DNA of 31,181 nt, from positions 1-31,181 of IMG/VR virus record IMGVR_UViG_3300030106_001533. The stretch is one strand, 5' to 3'. Under the pieces are notes generated by a model. The model did no database searches. It had not been told where the DNA came from and saw nothing but the letters and a program-made list of their open reading frames with translations. The translations under genes were made by a program, and so were the position numbers. Position 1 is the first letter of the stretch. Each line of letters starts with the position of its first letter. This DNA comes from a virus. Below, one piece after another: positions 12,287-21,100 of the stretch.

Positions 12287-13687
12287 ATGGGTCTTGCAGT
12301 ATTAAAAAACACGTCAACAGGTATGCGTTCATACATATACCCAGGGACTTTCAAACCATTTAAACACCAAGAAGAGACAGCATCTTTCTTGGCTACAAGA
12401 AAAAGAGCGTTTTGTTTTAACGAACAAGGCACTGGCAAAACTGCTAGTTCTATATGGGCATCAGACTTCTTGATGAACATTGGGGCAGTCAATCGTGTGC
12501 TTGTCATATGTCCTTTGTCAATAATGGACTCTGTGTGGAGAGATGATTTAATGACTTTTGCACCACACAGAACTGTTGAGGTAGCACATGGCACACCTGA
12601 CAAGAGAAAGAAAATAATAAAAGAAGGCTCAGACTTTGTAGTTATAAACTACGATGGCGTTGAGATTGTATCAGATACAATATTAAAGGGCGGTTTTGAT
12701 TTGATAATAATCGATGAAGCCACACACTACAAAAACCCAAGAACAACAAGATGGAAAGTATTAAATAAGTTGTTAACAGATGATACATGGTTGTGGATGA
12801 TGACGGGAACTCCTGCGGCACAAAGTCCTCTCGATGCTTATGGGTTAGCAAAGTTGATGAATCCAACTGTTGTGCCAAAGTTTTTTGGTTCTTTCCGTGA
12901 CATGGTGATGGTGCAGATATCTAGGTTCAAGTGGATTCCAAAAGATTCTTCTATAAAAACTGTACATAGAATACTGCAACCTGCCATTAGATTTACAAAG
13001 AAGAACTGTTTAGATTTACCACCTATGACATATGTTAAGAGAGAGGTAGAACTTACAAGACAACAAACTAAATACTACAAAGAATTAAAAACAAAACTAA
13101 GAATGGAAATAACAGGAGAAGAGATAACCGCTAACAATGCCGCAATAGGTATGAACAAGTTACTACAAATAGCATCAGGTGCTGTCTATACAGACAAAGG
13201 TGATGTATTAGAGTTTGATATAAAGAACAGATATAAAGTGTTGAAAGAGGTCATAGATGAGGCAAGTCAAAAAGTTCTTGTGTTTGTTCCTTTCAGACAC
13301 ACAATAGATTTACTACGAGATAAATTAATATCAGATAAGATACCAACAGATATTATTCGTGGTGATGTGCCTGCACACAAAAGAACAGAAATATTTAAAG
13401 CGTTTCAAGAAACAACAATACCTAAAGTTTTATTAATTCAACCACAATCTGCGGCTCATGGTGTAACACTTACAAAAGCCAATGTGGTTGTATGGTGGAG
13501 TCCCATAAGTTCGTTAGAAACTTATGCTCAAGCCAACGCTAGAGTACACAGAGCAGGACAGACACACAAATGCACTGTAGTGCAACTGCAAGGTTCTAAC
13601 ACAGAAAAACACGTTTACAGGTTATTAGATAACAGAATACACCTACACACAAAAATAATAGAACTTTACAAAGAAATACTTGACTAA
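12287..13687 (+). CDS. SNF2-like superfamily 2 helicase
   Basis: A 466-residue ATPase with AAGGAG in front of ATG 12287. The SF2 motifs are in order: a Q-motif region around Q28, Walker A G48-TGKT52, motif II D143-EAT146, motif III T173-GTP, and motif VI Q415-ANARVHRAGQ425. The RVHRAGQ motif VI is characteristic of SNF2-type translocases. Phage proteins of this type are annotated as SNF2/DEAD-box helicases and probably move on double-stranded DNA to remodel protein-DNA complexes or help replication and recombination. There are no additional DNA-binding domains beyond the two RecA-like lobes. A promoter for the next gene overlaps its 3' end. Confidence 0.92.
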   Translation: MGLAVLKNTSTGMRSYIYPGTFKPFKHQEETASFLATRKRAFCFNEQGTGKTASSIWASDFLMNIGAVNRVLVICPLSIMDSVWRDDLMTFAPHRTVEVAHGTPDKRKKIIKEGSDFVVINYDGVEIVSDTILKGGFDLIIIDEATHYKNPRTTRWKVLNKLLTDDTWLWMMTGTPAAQSPLDAYGLAKLMNPTVVPKFFGSFRDMVMVQISRFKWIPKDSSIKTVHRILQPAIRFTKKNCLDLPPMTYVKREVELTRQQTKYYKELKTKLRMEITGEEITANNAAIGMNKLLQIASGAVYTDKGDVLEFDIKNRYKVLKEVIDEASQKVLVFVPFRHTIDLLRDKLISDKIPTDIIRGDVPAHKRTEIFKAFQETTIPKVLLIQPQSAAHGVTLTKANVVVWWSPISSLETYAQANARVHRAGQTHKCTVVQLQGSNTEKHVYRLLDNRIHLHTKIIELYKEILD

Positions 13688-13708
13688 GCCATCTCTAGTA
13701 ACTATATA
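13680..13708 (+). promoter_or_regulatory. Candidate sigma70 promoter before the SSB/primase block
   Basis: TTGACT at 13680-13685, a 17-base spacer, and TATATA at 13703-13708. Transcription would begin near 13715, about 25 bases before the ATG at 13740. It overlaps the stop of the helicase gene. The match is good but this AT-rich genome gives such matches by chance more readily. Confidence 0.6.
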
Positions 13709-13739
13709 TAAAGTATTAATAGATAAACGGAGAATGTAA

Positions 13740-14138
13740 ATGGAAGAATCTTCCCTATCTGCTGAAAAGTTAACTAAAGCGTATATAAGAATAAGAGAGG
13801 AACGAGCATCGCTCAGTGCCTCCTATAAAGAAAAAGATACAGCGTTAGTTAATCAGCTAGACATGGTGCGACAAGGACTTCTCAATTACTGTGAGAAACA
13901 TGGTGTTGAGAGTGTGAAAACTTCTGAAGGTCTCTTTTATAGAACGACAAAGACAAAGTATTGGACTAGCGATTGGGAATCCATGCACAAGTTTATACTA
14001 CAGCATGAAGTACCTGAGTTATTTGATAAACGTCTTAATCAGTCAAACTTAAAAGAGTTTTTGGAAGATAACCCCGATGTATATCCCGAAGGTCTTAACA
14101 AAGACACGGAGTACGTCATAACTGTGAGGAAAAAATAA
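13740..14138 (+). CDS. Conserved phage protein, possibly Gam-like
   Basis: A 132-residue protein with CGGAGA in front of ATG 13740. Residues 1-55 form a long charged helical hairpin or coiled coil (RIREERASLSASYKEKD, then MVRQGLLNYCEKHG). The second half is a compact domain with EGLFYRTTKTKYWTSDW, FDKRLNQSNLKEF and YVITVRKK. This arrangement of a helical hairpin followed by a small strand-helix domain recalls Gam-type host-nuclease inhibitors, and the neighbours (SSB, RecB-type nuclease) fit. I cannot confirm homology, so the role is a suggestion. The stop overlaps the next start (TAATG). Confidence 0.62.
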   Translation: MEESSLSAEKLTKAYIRIREERASLSASYKEKDTALVNQLDMVRQGLLNYCEKHGVESVKTSEGLFYRTTKTKYWTSDWESMHKFILQHEVPELFDKRLNQSNLKEFLEDNPDVYPEGLNKDTEYVITVRKK

Positions 14139-14419
14139 TGGTAGGAAAATATGTACCAATAGAGGATGTGGCTAAACACTTTTCAGTTTCCATATCCACA
14201 ATCCGAGCATGGGTGCGTCAGAAAGAAATACCCGATGATACTTACATAAAAGTGGGTAATACTTATCGGTTTAATATTGAGGACGTATCCGATGCTTTAA
14301 CAAACAAGTCTAAACCATTGAAAGACAACGACAATATTGTCAGGGAAACTTGGCATCACGAAGATGACGTTGATAAAAAACATGGTATAGAAAAAGTAAA
14401 CCTCGACCAAGATTATTAG
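14138..14419 (+). CDS. Helix-turn-helix DNA-binding protein (excisionase/MerR-like)
   Basis: A 93-residue protein, overlapping the previous stop by one base. Residues 6-50 fit a winged helix-turn-helix of the excisionase type: YVPIEDVAKHFSVSISTIRA forms the two helices, WVRQKEIP the turn into the wing, and YIKVGNTYRFNIEDV the wing and following helix. The C-terminal 40 residues are acidic and probably disordered. It is the only clear sequence-specific DNA-binding regulator in the window, so it is a candidate binder of the palindrome family or direct repeats, though nothing shows this directly. The residues VSDALT at the end of the domain resemble the palindrome-encoded VSDTLT. Confidence 0.78.
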   Translation: MVGKYVPIEDVAKHFSVSISTIRAWVRQKEIPDDTYIKVGNTYRFNIEDVSDALTNKSKPLKDNDNIVRETWHHEDDVDKKHGIEKVNLDQDY

Positions 14420-14429
14420 GAGAGTGCAA

Positions 14430-15095
14430 ATGAACGAGTCGATTATGAACTACAATATTAATGATGTAGAGGCTTTATGGCCAAAAATAAATAGAACCTA
14501 TAAGTTTGATAGTGCAGAGCAGAGGTCTATACCTTGCAACGCTACAGATGCAGGGGCAGAATATAATATGCAGTTTCGCATGAGTAAAGATCAAGCCAAG
14601 GCATTGTACGAGGCGATGGGTAGAGCCTATGCAGAGAAGAAAGAAGGCAGTTGGCCTGCTAAACTACCATTCCCATTTAAGAAAGATGAGGATGGAACTT
14701 ACACTCATAAGACTAAATTAAAAGGTGCTTATGGTACAGACCCTACAAGAAAGCCAATGCAGGTGGACTCCAAGGGTGTAAAGTTAGCTGATGATTTTCT
14801 GTTAACTACTGGTAGCACCGTGAATATAGCTGTGACTTTTACTCCGTATATGTTGGGTAAAGATGCAGGTGTGTCTTTGAGATTAAGAGCAGTACAAGTT
14901 ATTAACTACAAACCTATGGAAGAAGTATCACCATTTGGTGTTGTGGAAGGTGGTTACACTGCAAACGAAGATAACCCTTTTAATTCCGTTGAAGAACCGA
15001 TAGCAGAACCTAAGAAAGTAGAAAGTAAAAAATCTACAAAAGAAAAGGTAGAAGATAACGATCTCTCTGCTATAGTTGATAATTGGGACGACTAG
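14430..15095 (+). CDS. T7 gp2.5-like single-stranded DNA-binding protein
   Basis: ATG 14430 has AGGAGAG at 14418-14424 (a GTG at 14424 lies inside that site). The 221-residue product has a probable OB-fold core (strands around YNMQFRMSKDQ, VNIAVTFTPYM and SLRLRAVQVINY), a variable region, a Lys/Glu-rich linker, and a strongly acidic tail ending DLSAIVDNWDD with an aromatic residue, as in T7 gp2.5-type proteins whose tail contacts polymerase and helicase. It coats single-stranded DNA during replication and recombination. The neighbouring primase-helicase and polymerase are its natural partners. Confidence 0.85.
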   Translation: MNESIMNYNINDVEALWPKINRTYKFDSAEQRSIPCNATDAGAEYNMQFRMSKDQAKALYEAMGRAYAEKKEGSWPAKLPFPFKKDEDGTYTHKTKLKGAYGTDPTRKPMQVDSKGVKLADDFLLTTGSTVNIAVTFTPYMLGKDAGVSLRLRAVQVINYKPMEEVSPFGVVEGGYTANEDNPFNSVEEPIAEPKKVESKKSTKEKVEDNDLSAIVDNWDD

Positions 15096-15099
15096 TCCC
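15085..15099 (+). other. Small hairpin at the end of the SSB gene
   Basis: GGGAC (15085-15089) pairs with GTCCC (15095-15099) around GACTA, spanning the stop codon. No T-run follows. It could be a weak pause or 3'-end structure. Confidence 0.3.
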
Positions 15100-15106
15100 T
15101 CAATAA

Positions 15107-15164
15107 TACCACTACTCCTTTTTTAAACCTTTCTCCATGGGTCGTTGTTGGAGGGGTAGTGGTA
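15107..15164 (+). promoter_or_regulatory. 12-bp inverted repeat between SSB and primase genes
   Basis: TACCACTACTCC (15107-15118) pairs with GGGGTAGTGGTA (15153-15164), with one G-T wobble and a 34-base loop that begins with six T. As RNA it is the longest stem seen in the intergenic regions. It sits 20 bases before ATG 15185 and hides a GGAGGGG sequence, so it may control primase-helicase translation or mark an RNA-processing or protein-binding site. Confidence 0.55.
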
Positions 15165-15184
15165 GCTTAACTTTATGGTTTGTC

Positions 15185-17986
15185 ATGGAAAAAATATTAT
15201 TTTTAAGGAGCGTACTAGCCAAGGAGGGATTCTACTGCGTATTTGCAAGTCGGATAAGAGACGACAAGAGAGTACAAAAATTTTACAAAGATATAGGTCA
15301 AGTTGCCGATGTGGCAAATAATTTAGATGAAGAAGGTTATGACGTATATTTTGCATTATCAACGTTTGTTGATCCAAGCTCTAGGAAAGTACCTAACGTA
15401 AAACACGTTAACACATTGTTCCTTGACCTCGATTGTGGGGTTGGGAAAGATTATGAAACACAACAGAAAGCTATATCAGCTTTAAAAGAATTTTGTAAGA
15501 AACTATCTCTGCCTAAACCGTTGTTGATAAATTCAGGTAGAGGTGTGCATGTATATTGGATTTTGTCAGAACCTGTCGGTGTGGATGATTGGTTGCTTAC
15601 CGCATCAAAACTAAAGCATAAATGCACACAGCATAACTTGTTAGCAGATCCTGCTGTAACGGCAGATGCCGCAAGAGTGCTACGGATACCAAGCACACAT
15701 AACAATAAGGTAAACCCACCATTAGAAGTTACATTTATAAGTAACTCTATGCCTGACACTGTGGACTTTGATGAGTTCTCTGAATTATTAGGTGGTGACC
15801 CCATACCCGTACCAAACAGATATGTGCCTACACAAAACAATGCTACATCAGAGGCATTGATAAACAATGTAGAAAACGTATTCAAAGATATACTTGTTAA
15901 AACGGCAAGTGGTAATGGTTGTCAACAGATAGGCATTATAGCTAGAGATCAAGAAACAGTCAGCGAACCTTTGTGGAGAGCAGGATTATCTATAGCTAAG
16001 TTCTGTGTAGATGCAGAGAAAGCCGCACATTATATATCGAAGGGACACAAAGATTACACCAAAACAAGTACAGACAAGAAGATGGACAACATAAAGGGGC
16101 CTTATCTCTGTAATACATTTGATGAATACAATCCCGAAATATGCACGAAATGTAAGTTTTGGGGTAAGATAAAATCTCCCATATCTCTTGGTAAACGTAT
16201 AAAGGAGGCTACCGAAGAAGATAATGTAGTAGAAGCTCCTGCTATAAATTTAGTAAATAGCCCTACTAATAAGTACACCATACCTGCATATCCACGACCT
16301 TATTTCAGAGGTGCTAATGGTGGTGTGTATGTTAGAACTATAAAGTCTAGTGGTGATGTAGATGAGAAACTTATATATCACAATGACTTGTATGTAGTAA
16401 AAAGACTGAGAGATGTGGAGGTTGGTGAGGCAGTCGTGATGCGATTGCATTTGCCAAAAGACGGAGTTAGAGAGTTTACGTTACCCCTCACAGCCGTGAC
16501 TTCTAGGGAGGAGTTTCGTAAAGTAATATCAATGCAAGGTGTAGCTATTACAAGGATGGATGAACTTATGCAATATACAACTACATGGGTAAACGAGTTA
16601 CAAGAAAAGGGTACAGCCGATGAAGCATACAGGCAGTTTGGTTGGACTGGTGATGACTGTGAGTCTTTTATATTAGGCAATGAGAAGATATACAAAGATA
16701 GGAAAGAATTTAATCCACCATCTTCACAGACAGCGTCATTGTTTCCTGCCTTTGAACCAAGAGGCACTCTACAAGAATGGAAGAAAGCTATAAACTTCTA
16801 CAACAGAGATGGGTTTGAACTACATCAGTTTGTTGTAGGCACATCATTTGGTTCACCCCTGATGCAGTTCTCACCTATAAACTGTGCGGCTTTGCATATA
16901 TACAGTAAAGACTCAGGCGTAGGTAAAACTACAGCCATGATGGCAGGTGCATCAGTATGGGGTAGACCCGAAGATTTGATAATCCATGAGAGAGATACGT
17001 ACAACACAAAGATGAACAGAGGTGAGTTGTATCACAATCTACCTTTGTATATGGATGAGTTGACTAATACACAAGGCAGAGATTTAAGTAACATAGCCTA
17101 TCAACTGACTGGTGGTAGACAAAGAGGTCGAATGACTAGTGGCAGTAATATAGAAAGGCATCGTGGCGAATCGTGGAGTTTGTTATCTGTAACCACGGGT
17201 AACACTAGTATTATAGAAAGAATAAGTATAGTCAAAGCTATGCCAAAGGCAGAGGCACAAAGAATATTAGAGTGCCACGTCAAACGTATACACTTTGAAA
17301 CAAAAGAAGAAACAGATACTTTTAGTAGTGCAATACAAGATAACTACGGACATGCTGGGAGAGAGTATGTTGGCCAGGTAATGGGTAACATATCAGGTGT
17401 AAAGAAGTTACTAGGTGAGGTACAAGCAAAAGTGGACGAAAAAGCAGGTCTTACAGCAGAGAATAGGTTTTGGTCTGTATTGGTATCTTGTAGTTTGACT
17501 GGGATAATACTAGCAAAGAGAATGGGTCTAGTAGACTATGACACTAAAAATTTATTTAACTGGACTATAGAACAACTAAATCAAAACAAGCATCACTCGG
17601 AGGATATGTCTGCCTCTGTAGAAGAAGTGCTTAACGATTATATACACGAGCATTGGAGTAACGTGCTTTGGATAAAAAGCACAGATGATCTACGTAAGCA
17701 GGCAGAGATAGAGCAGGTTGTTGTACCCGAACATTTACCTAGAGGTAAGTTAGTAGCGAGATACGAGACAGATTTAAAGAGAGCTTATCTAATACCAAAG
17801 CCACTCAAGGCATGGTGTGGCGATCAGCAAATAAACTATAACTCGTTTGTACATGATCTCATAAAGAAGTTAGGGGCACGTAGGAGTAAGATGAGGCTGA
17901 GTAAAGGCACTCACATGAATCTACCTCCAACTGATGTAATAATAGTAGATTGTGCAGTAGAAGATGTCGGTATTAAAGACTTATGA
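15185..17986 (+). CDS. AEP-type primase fused to a DUF927-like helicase
   Basis: I choose ATG 15185 (933 residues) because the in-frame ATG at 15137 lies in the loop of the inverted repeat and would add an unlikely peptide; no strong ribosome site precedes either. The N-terminal archaeo-eukaryotic-type primase has F80-D81-L-D83, S117-GRGVH122 and the late D161-AARVLR motif. A Cys cluster near 315-330 (C..CTKC) may bind zinc. The C-terminal helicase has Walker A G578-VGKT582 and Walker B YMD624-E625, as in DUF927/D5-like phage proteins. It makes primers and unwinds the fork for the family A polymerase. The last 23 bases overlap the next gene. Confidence 0.85.
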   Translation: MEKILFLRSVLAKEGFYCVFASRIRDDKRVQKFYKDIGQVADVANNLDEEGYDVYFALSTFVDPSSRKVPNVKHVNTLFLDLDCGVGKDYETQQKAISALKEFCKKLSLPKPLLINSGRGVHVYWILSEPVGVDDWLLTASKLKHKCTQHNLLADPAVTADAARVLRIPSTHNNKVNPPLEVTFISNSMPDTVDFDEFSELLGGDPIPVPNRYVPTQNNATSEALINNVENVFKDILVKTASGNGCQQIGIIARDQETVSEPLWRAGLSIAKFCVDAEKAAHYISKGHKDYTKTSTDKKMDNIKGPYLCNTFDEYNPEICTKCKFWGKIKSPISLGKRIKEATEEDNVVEAPAINLVNSPTNKYTIPAYPRPYFRGANGGVYVRTIKSSGDVDEKLIYHNDLYVVKRLRDVEVGEAVVMRLHLPKDGVREFTLPLTAVTSREEFRKVISMQGVAITRMDELMQYTTTWVNELQEKGTADEAYRQFGWTGDDCESFILGNEKIYKDRKEFNPPSSQTASLFPAFEPRGTLQEWKKAINFYNRDGFELHQFVVGTSFGSPLMQFSPINCAALHIYSKDSGVGKTTAMMAGASVWGRPEDLIIHERDTYNTKMNRGELYHNLPLYMDELTNTQGRDLSNIAYQLTGGRQRGRMTSGSNIERHRGESWSLLSVTTGNTSIIERISIVKAMPKAEAQRILECHVKRIHFETKEETDTFSSAIQDNYGHAGREYVGQVMGNISGVKKLLGEVQAKVDEKAGLTAENRFWSVLVSCSLTGIILAKRMGLVDYDTKNLFNWTIEQLNQNKHHSEDMSASVEEVLNDYIHEHWSNVLWIKSTDDLRKQAEIEQVVVPEHLPRGKLVARYETDLKRAYLIPKPLKAWCGDQQINYNSFVHDLIKKLGARRSKMRLSKGTHMNLPPTDVIIVDCAVEDVGIKDL

Positions 17987-18185
17987 TTTAAACCCTGATG
18001 GGGTTCACATAGTTGTAAACTGGGATAGCATGGGAATCAATGCCTCTGTGTTTATATTATGTATAAATACTGTGGAGGCTACCAAGCAAATAAAAAGAAT
18101 ATTTATATCTAAAGGTTGGGAAAGCGAGATACGCACAGTCGTTGAAGATGGCAAATTAGGCGTGCGTGTATGGCGTATGTCTTAG
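17964..18185 (+). CDS. Hypothetical small protein (73 aa), end of the rightward arm
   Basis: ATG 17964 lies within the 3' end of the primase gene; its ribosome site is weak (AGAAG). The product has a compact alternating pattern (HIVVNWDSMGINASVFILCINT, given here as HIVVNWDSM and ASVFILCINT, then EATKQIKRIFISKGW and LGVRVWRMS) that suggests a small alpha/beta domain. I have the impression it is a conserved small phage protein downstream of the primase-helicase but cannot name a family. Its TAG (18183-18185) overlaps the TAA of the leftward giant gene. Confidence 0.68.
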   Translation: MSVLKTYDLNPDGVHIVVNWDSMGINASVFILCINTVEATKQIKRIFISKGWESEIRTVVEDGKLGVRVWRMS

Positions 18186-21100
18186 TCAAAGTCAAAATAT
18201 ATACTGTCATGCTCTGCTATATACCTTCTCATAGCAGGACTTATAGAAACGCCATTGTGCATTAGAGCTGACTGTCTAACATGCTGTTTTAAAGATCTCA
18301 TCACAGAATCGTAACTTAGTGCAAAGTTTGGAAATTTTCGATTAAACTTACTAACTTTATCCATTACATCTGTAGTGTCATTTCCCATCCTTATATCATA
18401 ATATAATTCTCTAAGTATTTTTGAACGCCTCATGTTTATGGCTTTGTCTATACCTTTTTTAACTTGATTTTGTTCTTGTATTCTAACGTAGGAAGAAGGA
18501 GGAAACCCTGCAAACTGAAAGAACAATCCTGCGGGTGATATGTCATCGGTTATCAAATCGCCTCTTCTTGTATATATACCATCTTCAGACATGTACCTGT
18601 AACCTTTTGCTAAATTACGAAAAGCCGCAGGTAGCATTCTTTCTAATCCTCTTTGAGTATCACCGAACTCATCGTTAACTTCTTTTGCACCCTCATAAAA
18701 TTGTAATGCCACACTTAGAGCAGGGCCCCCTACAAATTTTGCCGCTGATTCAATTATGCTATCATCTCTATTGTACGGATTGTTTCTAAATAATAAATCA
18801 CTTAAACCAACACGTGATGACACGTCAGTTTGAAGAAACCAACTTGTAGGGCCTTTCCATAGAAACTCACCAAGTTCTCTATTTGCAATTATTTCTATAG
18901 GTTCTTCTTCATCATCTCTAGCAAAATTTATAGCCGCTATAGCTAAACCTACGAGTGGCATACCCTGAATACCTGCTAAAATAGCAGAAGACAATAACAT
19001 ACCCATAAACTGCTTTTGAGCTATCTTTACTTCTTCGGGCGTAAACTCTTTTTGATTTAACACGGCTCTGTTAAATGTTTTCGCCAGTGTGTAATACATC
19101 TGTATACCATAAGACTTATACATTAACGCCACACGACCTACAGGAACTTGTGCTATCCTAGGTGCGTTAGCTAAAGCCGCACCACCATTCATTTCTTGAG
19201 CCCTGAATAATGCTTCGTTTGCCGCTAATTCTTGTTTTTGTTCTAATGTTAAATTTCTTTCATTACCTTTTGGATTAGTATTCATCCTATCAAGTTCTAA
19301 GTTATAGGTAGAAATGAGTGCTACTTGTCTATTTAACTTTTCTTGTTGATGAAAAAAGAAAGCAGATACAGCGTTCATCTTATCCCAAAAACTTCTTACT
19401 CTACCACCCTCTTCTAAAGTTAAAGTATCATAAAACAAAGAACGGTTTAATTGCCCTCTGTCTGCGGCTGTTTTTACTAACGGTATTAAATTTTGTAACA
19501 TTTCTCTTTTATCTGCGTCTAACTCTATGTCAGTGCGTATAGAATAATTACCTTTATCATCTAAAACATAATAGTTATCTATAGAGGGCATACCACCTGC
19601 TGTAACAGTTTCTCCTGTGGGAGTTGTTAAAATACGAGCATCCTTTTTCCCTATTTGCATACCCATATTTGTAAACGGCACTTTTATTTTTGCACCTAAA
19701 CCACTGCCGCCCCATAAACGCATAGCTTGACCTATGGCTTTTATAGATTTGTCTTGTCCGTATTTACCTCCTAAAATAGGTTGGAACATAAGAGGTATTT
19801 GAGATGAGTTGACCACAGCAGAGGATAAGTTAAAGCCTATAGTACCTAAAAATGCTATCCTATTAAATTGTGCAGATGCTCTCATGGCAAAATTGTTAGG
19901 TGGATTACGAGCAAATTTTGATCTTTCTATTAACTCTTGTGCATATACTGTAGCAGAATCATCTCTTGTTCCCTTTAACAATTCTTCTTCAATCTCTGTT
20001 TCTAATTGCTGTAACTGTTTACCATAGTTCATCTTTGCTACTTGTCGGGCTATGTCATAACCTTTTTGTTTAAAAGCACCTAACGCATCTTCTTTATACC
20101 CAGGGCTATTTTTTCTTTTTATGAAAGATTTAGCAAAAGAAGTTGCAGGTAAAGTTTCTATAAACATACGTAAAACTTGTTCTTGAGTTTCCTGACCTAC
20201 CTTATTTGCTTTCATAACTTGTAATACATCTTTTACAAAAGAGCCTGATGGTGCAGAGTTAAAGTTTACTTGATTTAAAGCACTATATTCTTTGATACTG
20301 TCATTATCTACATCAGGATCATTTTCTAATTCTTTTATTACATTTTTTCTAGCTGTGCTAGTTTCAAAAGCCTCGTATGCTTTTTCGGTAGAGTCACCTT
20401 TTTTTACCGTATATTCTAACCAGTAATCACCCTCACGTGTTAAAGGAAAGTAAGGTTCTATTTTATTTTTATCAAATAACTTTGCAAGTATACTATCCTT
20501 CAAAGATTTTTTTGTTTCTGCATCTGCATCCGAATTATTTATTTCACCAAGGATAACATTTTTTAATGTTTCATATTGTTTTGCATAAGTATTTCTCATG
20601 CTTTGATATATTGCCTGTCCGTCTGCACCTAATTTATTCCACTCTTTTTGTATCTCGTCATACTTTTTTAACAGATCGTTACCACTATCATCTACTTTAG
20701 CAGTGCCATCTTTCTTTTTATAGGCATCTCTATCTTTTTTAGGATCTACTCTAAAAGTAGTGCTTTGATACACAACAAAATCAAATGATTCTTTTTTACT
20801 TGGATTATTACCAAACCAATCTTGGTATCTTTTTATAGCTCCATCTATAGCGGCATCTGATTTACTTGTATCTCCAATTTGATTTTCTATAGTTTCTTGT
20901 AGTCTTTTAACTATTTGTAGAGCTTTTGCAGATTTAAAATTAAATCGTGGAGCTAAATCTCGTACAGCTTGTAACGGTAAACTAGCTAGTGTTCCTTGTT
21001 TACTTAATCTAGGTATTCTGGATGATAGATAATCATAAACTCTACTTGTGAACTCTGTCTTACTCATCACATCTTCTGTACTATTTTTTATAGTTTTCAA

